From contig NZ_UESZ01000001.1 in NCBI RefSeq assembly GCF_900108585.1, positions 3,162,001 through 3,226,000 on the forward strand: DNA of 64,000 nt, given 5' to 3'. The position numbers and the translations under genes are program-made. The stretch's first letter is position 1. The number at the start of each line of letters is the position of its first letter. This DNA is from Branchiibius hedensis (GTDB taxonomy: Bacteria; Actinomycetota; Actinomycetes; Actinomycetales; Dermatophilaceae). Below the pieces are notes generated by a model that worked only from the letters and a program-made list of their open reading frames with translations, ran no database searches and had not been told where the DNA came from. Positions 8,272 through 17,401 of this stretch are shown here, piece after piece.

Positions 8272-8937
8272 TCAGTCTCCGTCGGGCGCCAGCCGACCCC
8301 GGTCCGGCAACAAACCGTGCTGGACGCCCCACAGCACGGCCTGCGCTCGAGTGGTGACCCCCATCTTGCGATAGGCGGTGCGGATGTAGGACTTCACCGA
8401 GTTGATGCTGATGTAGGACTGTCGGGCGATGGCCTCGTTGGACAACCCCTGGGTCACCAGCGACACCACTTCGGCCTCCCGGGCGGTCAGGCCATGCTCC
8501 CGGCCGGGCCACTGCCCGTTGACGTTGCTGGAGCGGGTGGTCTGCTCGGTGATGACCACCTCGCCCTGGTGGACCCGGGTGAGCGCCGACACGAGGCCGG
8601 CACCGTCCAGGGTCTTGGACAGGTAGCCGCTGACGCCCTTGTCCCTGGCCATGCGCACGAGCGAGGGGTTGACGTTCCAGGTCAGAACCACGACCTTTCC
8701 GGCCGCGGGATCGTTGAGCAACTCATCGACGTCACTGCCGTCGATCTGGGTCTGGCTGAACGCGTCGTACAACGTGATGTCGACAGGGGTGCGCTGACCA
8801 CCGTCACCCACGGCGACTTCGACGATCTCGACCTGGTCCGCGTACGGCGCCAACATCGCTGCGATCCCGAGGACCACGACCACGTAGTCATTGCGGATCG
8901 CCAGTCGCAGGGGTGCGGAAACGGCCTCTTCGGGCAT
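8272..8937 (-). CDS. orphan LuxR-type regulator with receiver-like domain
   Basis: A 221-residue protein. The N-terminal domain begins LRLAIRNDYVVVVLGIAAML and keeps Asp58 (TLYDAF), Thr86 (LTWN) and Lys108 (YLSKTL), so it folds like a receiver. The usual acidic pair is reduced to a single Asp. The C-terminal LuxR domain contains LTAREAEVV and SINSVKSYIRTAYRK. No kinase gene is adjacent on this strand. Its helix-turn-helix is almost the same as that of the next gene (9001-9879), although their N-terminal domains are unrelated. It may act as a constitutively active or unconventionally controlled regulator. Confidence 0.82.
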   Translation of the reverse strand: MPEEAVSAPLRLAIRNDYVVVVLGIAAMLAPYADQVEIVEVAVGDGGQRTPVDITLYDAFSQTQIDGSDVDELLNDPAAGKVVVLTWNVNPSLVRMARDKGVSGYLSKTLDGAGLVSALTRVHQGEVVITEQTTRSSNVNGQWPGREHGLTAREAEVVSLVTQGLSNEAIARQSYISINSVKSYIRTAYRKMGVTTRAQAVLWGVQHGLLPDRGRLAPDGD

Positions 8938-9000
8938 ACCCGAAGATTAGGCCGCACTTTTGGTGCAGCCCTCGCCCCGAGGGGTGAAGGCGCAGCCTTC

Positions 9001-9879
9001 TCAGGAGTCCGACTCGACGGGCTCCTGCTCCATCAACCCGTTCTGCACACCCCACAGGACCGCCTTGGACCGGCTGGACACGTCGATCTTGCGGTACGCG
9101 GCCCGGATGTAGGACTTCACCGAGTTGATCGACAGGAAACTGCGGTCGGCGATCTCCTGGTTGCTCAGCCCCTCGGTGATCATCCGCAGCACGTCGAGTT
9201 CGCGCTCGGTGACGCCGACTTCACGACCCGGCCAGTCCCCCAGTGCCCGACGGGCCGCCCGAGCCGAGGTGCGCTCGTGATCGCGGGACAGCGCCAACTC
9301 GCTCAGGTCGCCGTACCCCTCCGGTGGCGCCGTGGAATCCGAGCGCTTCCAGCGGGCCAACGGGTCCGAGGGAATCGTGGAGTGCAGACCGCGGGGGGCG
9401 AGCATCTGGGCGATGCCGACGTTGATCGCCCGGCACAGGCTGGGCAGATCCTCTCGGAGCGCCGGCGGCACCGCGCCGCGCTCCTCCATCACGGAAAACT
9501 CCGCGATACCACTGGTCGCGCTGTAGAACTCCGCCGTCGTCAGGCCAAGGAGCAGCCGGTAGTGACCGATCGCCGTGGGGGCCTGCTGCAGCACCGCCGG
9601 AACGGCAAAGACCAACTCGTCGCGCACCCCGGTGCCCTGAAGCACGCGTAGCCCCTCGGTCGGCACGAACTGGGACACTTCCATCCGCAGCTGGTGCGGG
9701 TCGATCTGGTGCGACGCGTGCCGGACCGTGTCATGCATCCCGTCCCGGCTGGCGTAGGCGAACAGCGCTCCCGCGAGCATCTTGCTCTTGCGGTGCGGCA
9801 CGGCGAAGCGAGTGGCCGTCACGTGGATGTCGAACTCGTTGTCGTGATCCGCTGTCTGGGCCTCGGCGACGTTGTACAT
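9001..9879 (-). CDS. LuxR-type regulator with unusual N-terminal domain (possibly XcyI-like)
   Basis: A 292-residue protein. The ATG at 9879 follows a clear GGAGGA ribosome-binding site, which fixes the start although the frame stays open upstream. The C-terminus, from about residue 225, is a LuxR helix-turn-helix (VTERELDVLRMITEGLSNQE, then SINSVKSYIRAAYRK). Residues 1-200 are not a receiver. They contain VPHRKSKMLAGALFAYASR, VPTEGLRVLQGTGVRDELVF and IGHYRLLLGLTTAEFYSA. From memory these resemble the N-terminal part of XcyI/Cfr9I-type restriction enzymes; this was not checked. No PD-(D/E)XK catalytic pattern was recognised. It could be a restriction-derived DNA- or ligand-binding module reused in transcription control. 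Confidence 0.6.
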   Translation of the reverse strand: MYNVAEAQTADHDNEFDIHVTATRFAVPHRKSKMLAGALFAYASRDGMHDTVRHASHQIDPHQLRMEVSQFVPTEGLRVLQGTGVRDELVFAVPAVLQQAPTAIGHYRLLLGLTTAEFYSATSGIAEFSVMEERGAVPPALREDLPSLCRAINVGIAQMLAPRGLHSTIPSDPLARWKRSDSTAPPEGYGDLSELALSRDHERTSARAARRALGDWPGREVGVTERELDVLRMITEGLSNQEIADRSFLSINSVKSYIRAAYRKIDVSSRSKAVLWGVQNGLMEQEPVESDS

Positions 9880-9927
9880 ATCGTCCTCCGATGATCTTGG
9901 GGGTTGAGTTGCCCACGGACATGTTTT

Positions 9928-9939
9928 GTTGTGAACAAC
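9928..9939. promoter_or_regulatory. small palindrome in the AT-rich promoter gap before the LuxR/usp pair
   Basis: GTTGT-ga-ACAAC lies in an unusually AT-rich stretch (9920-9965) between the divergent LuxR-type gene and the universal stress protein gene. It is placed where a promoter or operator for the LuxR-type gene would be. The rest of 9880-10110 shows no coding sequence. A second short dyad, GTGGGCACGTCCCAC, lies at 10045-10059 before the stress gene. Confidence 0.3.
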
Positions 9940-10110
9940 TATTTGTGACTTTAGGTGATTTTTGGTCAGACCTGAACCGGTTGGGAGTTCGAATCTGCGA
10001 TACCCGCCAATTCCATCCGCAGGGGTGAGGAGCACAATGAAGGAGTGGGCACGTCCCACCTTCGCGCCGGCGAGGCGCCGGTATCGGCTCGATCGAAGGA
10101 GCGCACGGTC

Positions 10111-10563
10111 ATGAGCAACGACAGCAAGAACACCGTAGTTGTGGGGGTAGACGGCTCGGACCCGTCGGTGAACGCGCTGAAGTGGGGTGCCTTCATGGCC
10201 AAGACCAGCGGCAGCCGATTGGTCGCGGTGACCGCCTATGCGTTGCCCACTGCGATGTACGGCGCGGACTGGGTCACGTTGCCCGATTGGGACCCGGAGG
10301 CGCTGGCCAAGGAATCCCTGGATGCGACCCTGGCCCGGGTCCTGGACGATCCGAGCGACATCGACACGGTCATCCGTGAGGGCTCGGCCGCCAACGTGAT
10401 CCTCGATGAGGGCGAGGGTGCCCACATGATCGTGGTCGGTAGCCGCGGGCACGGCGGGTTCAAGGGCCTGCTGCTGGGTTCGGTCAGTTCAGCGGTCGCC
10501 GAGCACGCGAAATGCCCGGTGCTGGTCGTCCACGGCGACACCGCACCACCGCCCGCCGCCTGA
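10111..10563 (+). CDS. universal stress protein (UspA family)
   Basis: A 150-residue single-domain UspA protein, cytosolic. It begins with VVVGVDGSDPSVNALKWG. It ends with the ATP-binding signature GSRGHGGFKGLLLGS followed by VSSAVAEHAKCPVLVV, so it is of the nucleotide-binding subtype. The ATG at 10111 is preceded by GAAGGAG. Such proteins respond to starvation, hypoxia or dormancy in actinobacteria. The neighbouring LuxR-type regulators make local control plausible but unproven. Confidence 0.9.
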   Translation: MSNDSKNTVVVGVDGSDPSVNALKWGAFMAKTSGSRLVAVTAYALPTAMYGADWVTLPDWDPEALAKESLDATLARVLDDPSDIDTVIREGSAANVILDEGEGAHMIVVGSRGHGGFKGLLLGSVSSAVAEHAKCPVLVVHGDTAPPPAA

Positions 10564-10575
10564 CCGGCGCGGGGC

Positions 10576-11097
10576 GTGACCGATCCCGAGGTCTGGCACG
10601 CCGGCGATGCCGAGCGCAACGAGACCCCGACCGAGAAGCTCGATCGCAACTGGACCGAGTTGCTCCAAGAACTGCGCGTCGTGCAGACCGGCGTGCAGAT
10701 CCTGTCCGGCTTCCTGTTGACCCTGCCGCTGCAGTCCCTCTTCAGTGACCTCGCGACCTGGGAGAAGGTCATCTACCTGGCCGCGACCGTGTGCTCGGTC
10801 GTGGCCAGTGGTCTGCTGATCGCGCCGGTCAGCGCCCACCGGTTGCTCTTCGCCAAGCACGAGAAGGGTGTCCTGGTCGCGCAGGCCGACACCCTGGCCA
10901 AGTGCGGCCTGGTCATGTTGGGCATCACCGTCACCTTGGTGCTGATGCTGGTCTTCTCCATCGTCGTCGGGCCCGTGGCCAGCATCATCATCGGCGTGTT
11001 GAGCGTGCTGGGATTCCTGGCCCTATGGGTCGCTTTGCCGCTGCGCACCCTGGCGAAGGCACAGGACAAAGCCGCGGATCGGCGTACGTCGAGCTGA
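10576..11097 (+). CDS. small integral membrane protein, DUF6328-like
   Basis: A 173-residue protein with a soluble acidic N-terminus containing NETPTEKLDRNWTELLQELR, followed by four hydrophobic segments (roughly 40-60, 68-90, 110-130 and 133-155). The motif ELRVVQTGVQILSGFLL is typical of a widespread actinobacterial family of unknown function (DUF6328, from memory). It starts with GTG 12 bases after the stress protein gene, so the two probably form one transcript. The link to stress is by position only. Confidence 0.75.
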   Translation: MTDPEVWHAGDAERNETPTEKLDRNWTELLQELRVVQTGVQILSGFLLTLPLQSLFSDLATWEKVIYLAATVCSVVASGLLIAPVSAHRLLFAKHEKGVLVAQADTLAKCGLVMLGITVTLVLMLVFSIVVGPVASIIIGVLSVLGFLALWVALPLRTLAKAQDKAADRRTSS

Positions 11098-11117
11098 GCC
11101 TTCTCGCCGGATCCCCC

Positions 11118-12968
11118 TCAGCGCGTGGGCAATTGGCGTACGGCGCCCGTGGACGCCGAGGTGGCCATCGCGGCGTACGCCTGCAGCGCCTTGGAGACGA
11201 CCCGGTCCCGGTCGATCGGCGACCAGGGGTGCTCGGAAGCTTCCATCTTGGCGCGCCGCTCGGCCAGCACATCGGCGGGCACGTTGAGCTGCAAGAGGCG
11301 TCGGTGGACGTCGATCTCGATCTCGTCGCCGTCTTCGACCAGGGCGATTGTGCCCCCGGAGGCGGCTTCGGGTGAGATGTGCCCGACCGAGATGCCGGAG
11401 GAACCACCCGAGAAGCGGCCGTCGGTGATCAACGCGCACACCTTGCCCAGGCCCAGGCCCTTGATGAACGAGGTCGGGTGCAACATCTCCTGCATACCCG
11501 GACCGCCCGCGGGTCCTTCGTAACGGACCACAACGACGTCGCCGGGCTGCACCCGCTTGCCCAGGATGGCCTCGACGGCGGCCTCCTGGGATTCGACGAC
11601 GAGGGCCGTGCCGACGAAGTGGAAGAGCTCCTCGTCGATGCCGGCGGTCTTGATGACCGCGCCGTCCTCGGCCAGGTTGCCGAAGAGCACCGCCAGGCCG
11701 CCGTCGACGGTGTAGGCGTGCTCGACGTCGTGGATGCAGCCGCTCTCGGCATCGAGATCCAGTGTCTCCCAACGGTTTTGCGTCGAGAATGCTTCCGTCG
11801 TGCGAACGCCGCCGGGTGCGGCGTGGAACAGTTCGATCGCCTCGCGACTCGGGTCGGCCGCGCGCACATCCCAGGCCGCCAGCCACGACGCCAGGTCGGG
11901 CGAGTGCACGCTGTGGACGTCGCGCTCCAGCAGTCCGGCGCGGTCCAGTTCACCCAGCAGCGCCGGGATGCCACCGGCCCGGTGCACGTCTTCCATGTGG
12001 TAGCTGGGGTGGTTCGGGGCGACCTTCGCCAGGCACGGCACGCGCCGCGACAGGGCGTCGATGTCGGCGAGGGTGAAGTCGACCTCACCCTCCTGGGCGG
12101 CCGCCAGGATGTGCAGCACGGTGTTGGTCGAGCCGCCCATGGCCACGTCGAGGGCCATCGCGTTGGTGAACGCCTTCTCGGTGGCGATCGAGCGGGGCAG
12201 GACCGACTCATCGTCCTGCTCGTAGTAGCGCTTGGCGAGGTCGACGATCGTGCGGCCGGCGGTCAGGAACAGTTCCTTGCGGGCGGCGTGCGTGGCCAGG
12301 GTCGATCCGTTGCCGGGCAACGACAGACCGAGGGCCTCGGTCAGGCAGTTCATCGAGTTGGCGGTGAACATGCCCGAGCAGGAACCGCAGGTGGGGCAGG
12401 CTGAGCGCTCGACGGCGGCGAGTCCCTCATCCGAAACCGCTTCTGCGGCAGAGGCGTTGATCGCGGTGATCAGATTCGTCGGGGTCTGCGCGACACCGTC
12501 GACGATGACCGCCTTGCCGGCTTCCATCGGACCGCCGGAGACGAAGACGACCGGGATGTTGAGCCGGAGCGCGGCCATCAACATGCCGGGGGTGATCTTG
12601 TCGCAGTTGCTGATGCAGACCAGCGCGTCGGCGGTGTGCGCGTTGACCATGTATTCGACGCTGTCGGCGATCAGTTCCCGGCTGGGCAGCGAGTAGAGCA
12701 TCCCGGCGTGGCCCATCGCGATGCCGTCGTCGACCGCGATGGTGTTGAACTCCTTGGAGACCGCACCGGCCTCCCGGATCGCACCGGCGACCAGGTCGCC
12801 CATGTCCTTGAGATGCACGTGCCCGGGTACGAACTGCGTGTAGGAGTTGGCGATGGCAATGATCGGTTTGCCGAAGTCGTCATCGGTCATGCCGGTGGCG
12901 CGCCACAAGGAGCGTGCACCGGCCATGTTGCGACCGTCGGTCGAGGTCTTGGAACGCAGCGCGGGCAT
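11118..12968 (-). CDS. ilvD: dihydroxy-acid dehydratase
   Basis: A 616-residue IlvD, the full-length form. It dehydrates 2,3-dihydroxy-isovalerate or -methylvalerate to the 2-keto acids in valine, isoleucine and leucine synthesis. Cys122-Asp123-Lys124 in NCDKITPGM and the cluster [11 protein letters not shown] (Cys191, 194, 197) are the iron-sulfur and metal ligands. GGPGMQEML and [11 protein letters not shown] are the conserved C-terminal motifs. The ATG at 12968 lies two bases after the stop of the upstream EamA gene, so the two are probably co-transcribed. The exporter could then carry an amino acid, which is only a suggestion. Confidence 0.96.
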   Translation of the reverse strand: MPALRSKTSTDGRNMAGARSLWRATGMTDDDFGKPIIAIANSYTQFVPGHVHLKDMGDLVAGAIREAGAVSKEFNTIAVDDGIAMGHAGMLYSLPSRELIADSVEYMVNAHTADALVCISNCDKITPGMLMAALRLNIPVVFVSGGPMEAGKAVIVDGVAQTPTNLITAINASAAEAVSDEGLAAVERSACPTCGSCSGMFTANSMNCLTEALGLSLPGNGSTLATHAARKELFLTAGRTIVDLAKRYYEQDDESVLPRSIATEKAFTNAMALDVAMGGSTNTVLHILAAAQEGEVDFTLADIDALSRRVPCLAKVAPNHPSYHMEDVHRAGGIPALLGELDRAGLLERDVHSVHSPDLASWLAAWDVRAADPSREAIELFHAAPGGVRTTEAFSTQNRWETLDLDAESGCIHDVEHAYTVDGGLAVLFGNLAEDGAVIKTAGIDEELFHFVGTALVVESQEAAVEAILGKRVQPGDVVVVRYEGPAGGPGMQEMLHPTSFIKGLGLGKVCALITDGRFSGGSSGISVGHISPEAASGGTIALVEDGDEIEIDVHRRLLQLNVPADVLAERRAKMEASEHPWSPIDRDRVVSKALQAYAAMATSASTGAVRQLPTR

Positions 12969-12970
12969 GA

Positions 12971-13912
12971 CTACATCGTAAGACTCTCGTCCGGATGCTG
13001 ATATTCGAGCCCGGCATGCGGGCGCCGCACCGGTCCTCGGCGTGCCGCGACCGCCACCAACGTGGGTGCGAGGACGCCGAGGATCACCAGAGCGCCACCG
13101 GCCAGATCCCCGACGGCTGGCCGCTCGCCGAGCACCACCCCGGCGGACAGGAACCCGGCGACCGGCACCAGCATCGAGAACGGCGCCACGCTGGAGGAGG
13201 GGTTGCGGGCCATCAGCATCGACCACAGCGAACTGCCCGCGACCGTGCCGAGCAGCACGGTGTAGGCCAGGCCCAGCCAGGCCGGAACCGCCGCTGTCGA
13301 CAGCGAGGTCGTCAGGGAGGTCGCGATCCGGTGCGGCCCTTCAACGGCGAGCGATAGCGCGAGCATCGGGATCGGCGGGATTACGCACATCCACATCATC
13401 AGCGCGAACGGCTGCGTGGTGCGGGCCTGCCGGTTGCCGATATTGCCGATCGCCCAGCCCAGCCCCCCGGCCAGCACCAGCAGCACCGGCACCAACTGGG
13501 CCGCCAGACCCCGGGTCACGGCGATCACTGTGAATCCCAGCACGGCGACACCGATGCCGATCAGTCGCACCCGGCCCGGCTTCTCCCGCAGGAAGACCGC
13601 CGCTAGCAGGACGGTGAAGGGCGCCGAGGCTTGCAGCACCAGCGACGCCAGCCCGGACGGCATCCCCGCAGCCATCCCGGCATAGAGGAAGACGAACTGC
13701 AGGATCCCGAAACCGACGCCGTAGAGCAGCAGCCAGCGCACCGGCACGTTCGGTCGAGGCACGAAGAGCAGCGCTGGGATGGCCAACAGCGCGAACCGCA
13801 GAGCGATCAGGAAGAACGGTGGGAACTGTTGCAGCGACTCGTGGATCGCCACGAAGTTCGCGCCCCACAGGGCGGCCACCAGGCAGGCGATGGTGGTGTC
13901 GCGTCGGGTCAT
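12971..13912 (-). CDS. EamA-family (DMT) transporter
   Basis: About 313 residues and ten predicted membrane segments in two EamA repeats. The first repeat begins [19 protein letters not shown] and ends near [10 protein letters not shown]. The second begins [18 protein letters not shown] and contains [18 protein letters not shown] and GVVLGERP. Members export amino acids or other small metabolites. The ATG at 13912 was chosen because the frame's earlier ATGs lie in the promoter gap. A LysR regulator is divergent 87 bases away, a common regulator-exporter pair, and ilvD follows directly. Confidence 0.85.
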   Translation of the reverse strand: MTRRDTTIACLVAALWGANFVAIHESLQQFPPFFLIALRFALLAIPALLFVPRPNVPVRWLLLYGVGFGILQFVFLYAGMAAGMPSGLASLVLQASAPFTVLLAAVFLREKPGRVRLIGIGVAVLGFTVIAVTRGLAAQLVPVLLVLAGGLGWAIGNIGNRQARTTQPFALMMWMCVIPPIPMLALSLAVEGPHRIATSLTTSLSTAAVPAWLGLAYTVLLGTVAGSSLWSMLMARNPSSSVAPFSMLVPVAGFLSAGVVLGERPAVGDLAGGALVILGVLAPTLVAVAARRGPVRRPHAGLEYQHPDESLTM

Positions 13913-13999
13913 GACCCCAGCCTGAGGCCGCCCGATCATCAAGTCTATCGAGAATGTCTTGGCAAACCTTGTAGCGTTGCTTCATGGAGGTAATGCGGT

Positions 14000-14908
14000 A
14001 TGGATGAACGCAGACTGGAGATGCTGCGCGAGTTCGACCGGCGTGGTTCGGTGACCGCGACCGCGGCGGCGCTGCATGTGACACCGACCGCGGTGTCGCA
14101 GCAACTGCATCTGCTGGAGCGCGAGGCGCGCGCAACCTTGCTGCGCCGGGTGGGCCGCGGGATCGAACTCACCGACGCCGGCCACGAACTCGCCGCCGCC
14201 AGCGTGCATCTGGCCGCGGCCCGTGAGCAGCTGCAAGCGCGGTGGGATCGGTATCGCGGGCAGGTCGCGGGGACCGTGCGCCTGGCCGTCTTCCCGACCG
14301 CCGGTCAGCGGTTCGTGCCGACGTTGCTGTCCCGGTTGACCGGGCAACCGCAGATCGAGCTGATCGTCAGCGACCTGGACGTGCACAGTGACGACTACGC
14401 GGCGTACGCCGATCGCTTCGACATCGTCATCGCCCACCGACCGGTGGGAGACCCATCTCCCGTGGGCGCACACGACGGCGACTCCTTCACCGTCGTACCT
14501 CTCGTCCGCGAGCGCCTGGCCGTCGCCGTCGCCCCGGGACACCGCCTCGCCGACCGGCACCGGGTGCGCCCGGTGACGTTGGCGCGGGAGTCGTGGATCG
14601 GCGTACCGGCTGATTGGCCGTTCGACCGGCTACTCACGCAATGGTTCGGTGCGGCGGGCCTGACCCCGCACGTGGTGCAGCGATTCGAGGATCTACGGAT
14701 GCAGGAGGCACTGGTCGCTGCCGGCCACGGAATCGCTCTGCTGCCGAGGGATTCGGCCGACGACCGCGGCGGGCAGCGACTGCGACTGCTGGACACCATC
14801 GACGGTGAGCCGACCCGGCAGATCGAGGCGATCCTGCGCCCGGACCGGGCCGCGCGGGCGGTGGTGGCCGAGGTGCTGGATCACTTGAGGTTGCTGACCG
14901 CTCACTAA
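14000..14908 (+). CDS. LysR-family regulator, divergent from EamA exporter
   Basis: 302 residues. The N-terminal winged helix-turn-helix MDERRLEMLREFDRRGSVTA continues into TPTAVSQQLHLLEREA. The effector-binding domain starts at GTVRLAVFPTAGQRFVPTLL and includes GHGIALLPRDSADD. It most likely controls the divergent EamA gene and possibly ilvD in response to an amino-acid-like ligand. The 87-base gap holds the AT-rich sequence TCTATCGAGAATGTCTTGG, the likely site of both promoters. A purine-rich GGAGG precedes the start. Confidence 0.85.
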   Translation: MDERRLEMLREFDRRGSVTATAAALHVTPTAVSQQLHLLEREARATLLRRVGRGIELTDAGHELAAASVHLAAAREQLQARWDRYRGQVAGTVRLAVFPTAGQRFVPTLLSRLTGQPQIELIVSDLDVHSDDYAAYADRFDIVIAHRPVGDPSPVGAHDGDSFTVVPLVRERLAVAVAPGHRLADRHRVRPVTLARESWIGVPADWPFDRLLTQWFGAAGLTPHVVQRFEDLRMQEALVAAGHGIALLPRDSADDRGGQRLRLLDTIDGEPTRQIEAILRPDRAARAVVAEVLDHLRLLTAH

Positions 14909-14917
14909 AGTCGCCCT

Positions 14918-16657
14918 ATGGAACTGCTGGTCCTCGGGGTTCTCGTGGTGACCGTGGTCGTCGCCGTCAGTTTCCTTGCCTCCCGCGTCAACATCGCCAC
15001 GCCGCTGGTGTTGGTGGCCGCCGGGATCGCCCTGACCGCGGTGCCGTCGCTGCGACACATCGAGATCGACCCGGAGTGGATCCTGGCGGGCATCCTGCCG
15101 CCGCTGCTCTATTCGACGTCGACCCGGCTGCCGGTGATGGACTTCCGGCGGGACCTACCGGCGATCTCGGGGTTGTCGGTGGTGCTCGTGGTGATCACGT
15201 CACTGTCGGTGGGTTGGCTGATGTCGATGCTGATCCCAGAGGTGGGTTTCGCGACCGGCGTGGCCATCGGCGCCGTGGTCAGCCCGACCGACGCAGTGGC
15301 GACGTCGATCGCCCGCAGCCTCGGGGTCAGTCCCCGGCTGCTCACGGTGCTGGAGGGTGAAAGCCTGCTCAACGACGCCTCCGCGCTGGTGCTGCTGCGA
15401 GCCGCGGTGGCCGCGATCGGCACGTCGGTGTCGCTCGCCGGAGTGTTCGGGTCGTTCGTCTACTCGATCGCGATTGCTGCCGCGATCGGCTACGCGGTCG
15501 GTCGGTTGGCGGTGTGGGTGCGGGCCCGCATGCAGGACGAAACCCTCAGCACCGCAGTCTCCTTCGTGGTGCCGTTTGCGGCGTACCTGCCGGTGGAGCA
15601 GTTGGGCGGCTCGGGGTTGGTTGCCGCGGTTGCGGCGGGTCTGGTCACGTCGGTTGGCGCCGGGAAGCATCTGCGGGCGCAGGACCGGCTGGCCGACCGG
15701 GCCAACTGGAGCACGATCGGGCTGATCCTCGAGGGCACGATCTTCCTGTTGATGGGCATGCAGCTCATCGAGCTGGTCCAGGACGTGCGTCACGAACACG
15801 AGAGTCTGTGGAAGGCCGGCTGGCTCGCGCTGGCGGCGGGGGTTGCCGTCCTTGTCGTGCGCGCGGCGTACGTCGCCCTGCTGCTGTGGACCGGTAACCG
15901 GCGGGTCAAACGGACCGAGAAGGCCAAGGAGTACTGGACAACCGATGAGGCCAAGCAGCACATCTATCAGCGGGTGGTCACCTCGCGCCGCTCCGCGGGG
16001 ATGGACGAGGAACAGGTGCTGCGCACCGGCCGACGGTTGTGGATGCAGCGGATCGCCGACTTCGACTACATCCTGCAGGAGCGCTGGGGCGCCCGCGACG
16101 GGGCGATGCTGGTCTGGGCTGGCATGCGCGGGGCGGTGACCGTGGCCGCCGCCCAGACCCTGCCGGCCACCACGCCGCAGCGCTCGCTGTTGATCCTGGT
16201 CGCCTTCTTCGTCGCCGTGGGCAGCCTGCTGATCCAGGGCGGCACGTTGGGACCGTTGGTACGCCGACTCGGGCTGACCGGCAACCTCACCGACCGCAGC
16301 GAGATCGAGAGCCTCATCTCGACGATGCAGGTCGCCGGTGAGAAGTACCTGGACAGCCCCGAACTGCGCCGGGCGGACGGGTCGAAGTACGACGCGGATC
16401 TGGTCGAGCGGATGAAGACCCGCACCCAGTCCCGGGCCGATCTGCGGCCGGCGGCCGACGACCCGGAGGGGATCGACCGGGCCAACCAGACGTTGGAGTT
16501 GCGGATCGCGGTGCTGGATGCCGAGCGGCGGCGGCTGCTGGAGATCCGGCGGGCGGGCACCGCACCCTCGCAGGTGCTGTCGGAGCTGATGAACGTCCTG
16601 GACGCCGATCAGATCAGCCTGGAATTACGCCGCCGCGAGCCAGGCCCGATGGACTAA
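14918..16657 (+). CDS. Na+/H+ antiporter (CPA1/NhaP-like)
   Basis: 579 residues with about 12 membrane helices in the first 430. The ion-site signature VVSPTDAVATSIA and the following EGESLLNDASALVLLR are diagnostic for CPA1 exchangers. A soluble C-terminal tail of about 130 residues (from TGNLTDRSEIESLI) has charged, helical segments that probably regulate activity. A large cytoplasmic loop near 320-375 (KRTEKAKEYWTTDEAKQHIY) interrupts the helices. The gene starts nine bases after the LysR gene, so it may be read from the same transcript. Confidence 0.9.
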   Translation: MELLVLGVLVVTVVVAVSFLASRVNIATPLVLVAAGIALTAVPSLRHIEIDPEWILAGILPPLLYSTSTRLPVMDFRRDLPAISGLSVVLVVITSLSVGWLMSMLIPEVGFATGVAIGAVVSPTDAVATSIARSLGVSPRLLTVLEGESLLNDASALVLLRAAVAAIGTSVSLAGVFGSFVYSIAIAAAIGYAVGRLAVWVRARMQDETLSTAVSFVVPFAAYLPVEQLGGSGLVAAVAAGLVTSVGAGKHLRAQDRLADRANWSTIGLILEGTIFLLMGMQLIELVQDVRHEHESLWKAGWLALAAGVAVLVVRAAYVALLLWTGNRRVKRTEKAKEYWTTDEAKQHIYQRVVTSRRSAGMDEEQVLRTGRRLWMQRIADFDYILQERWGARDGAMLVWAGMRGAVTVAAAQTLPATTPQRSLLILVAFFVAVGSLLIQGGTLGPLVRRLGLTGNLTDRSEIESLISTMQVAGEKYLDSPELRRADGSKYDADLVERMKTRTQSRADLRPAADDPEGIDRANQTLELRIAVLDAERRRLLEIRRAGTAPSQVLSELMNVLDADQISLELRRREPGPMD

Positions 16658-16701
16658 CTCGACCGCGCCACGACGGGATTTCCATCTGCCGATGGTTTGG
16701 T

Positions 16702-16730
16702 TTCCGTTTTACGGAATACAACTTCCGAAA
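16702..16730. promoter_or_regulatory. TTCCG/CGGAA repeats before the deaminase gene
   Basis: TTCCG (16702-16706) and CGGAA (16712-16716) form an inverted repeat with a 5-base spacer. CTTCCGAAA follows at 16722-16730, giving three phased half-sites in an otherwise AT-rich promoter gap. This looks like a repressor site, for example of IclR or GntR type; the regulator is not adjacent. Confidence 0.35.
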
Positions 16731-16747
16731 TCCGCTAGTCTGCTGTG

Positions 16748-17359
16748 ATGGACCACACTCAGCTGACCCGACTGCTCGACGTCATCGAGACCGACATCGT
16801 CCCGCTCACCCGCGCCGGTGTGAGCGCCGGGAACAAGCTCTTCGGCGCGGCCATCCTGCGCAAGGATGACCTGTCACTGGTCGTGGCCGCCACCAACAAC
16901 GAGATCGAGAACCCGCTGTGGCACGGCGAGATCCACGCGATCAAGAAGTTCTACGAGCTGCCCGCGCAGAACCGCCCGGCCGCCAAGGACTGTGTCTTCC
17001 TTGCCACCCACGAGCCGTGCTCGTTGTGCCTGTCCGGGATCACCTGGTCCGGCTTTGACAACTTCAGCTACTTCTTCAGCCACCAGGACTCGGCCGACTC
17101 GTTCGCGATCCCCTACGACATCCAGATCCTCAAGGCGGTCTACGCGGTACCGGACCCCGGCCGCACCCAGGCGGCGCCCGATCGGGACCTGTACAACCGC
17201 AACAACGCCTACTTCACCAGCACCGATCTGGCCGTCCTGCTGCCCCAGTTCGGGGACCCCGAACTGGCGGCTACCGCGCAACGTTTGCACGCGACGTACG
17301 ACGAGTTGTCGCAGATCTATCAGGCCGACAAGGGCGACAAGGGCATCCCGCTGAGCTGA
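16748..17359 (+). CDS. cytidine/guanine-type nucleoside deaminase
   Basis: 203 residues of the zinc-dependent deaminase superfamily. HGE at 59-61 gives a zinc ligand and the proton-shuttling Glu61. PCSLC at 90-94 gives the two Cys ligands. A long C-terminal extension (DLYNRNNAYFTSTDLAVLL) is not part of the standard core and suggests a distinct subfamily. The substrate is not readable. The ATG at 16748 was chosen over a GTG one codon upstream. It is followed by the pterin dehydratase fusion gene 42 bases later. Confidence 0.8.
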   Translation: MDHTQLTRLLDVIETDIVPLTRAGVSAGNKLFGAAILRKDDLSLVVAATNNEIENPLWHGEIHAIKKFYELPAQNRPAAKDCVFLATHEPCSLCLSGITWSGFDNFSYFFSHQDSADSFAIPYDIQILKAVYAVPDPGRTQAAPDRDLYNRNNAYFTSTDLAVLLPQFGDPELAATAQRLHATYDELSQIYQADKGDKGIPLS

Positions 17360-17401
17360 CCGGGGGTTCCCACTGACCGCTGCAACCAGCACGATGAAGG
17401 C

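Noticed and set aside
9987-9995. GTTCGAATC, like a tRNA T-loop
   Set aside because: The flanking bases cannot form a T stem, and no other tRNA arms are upstream.
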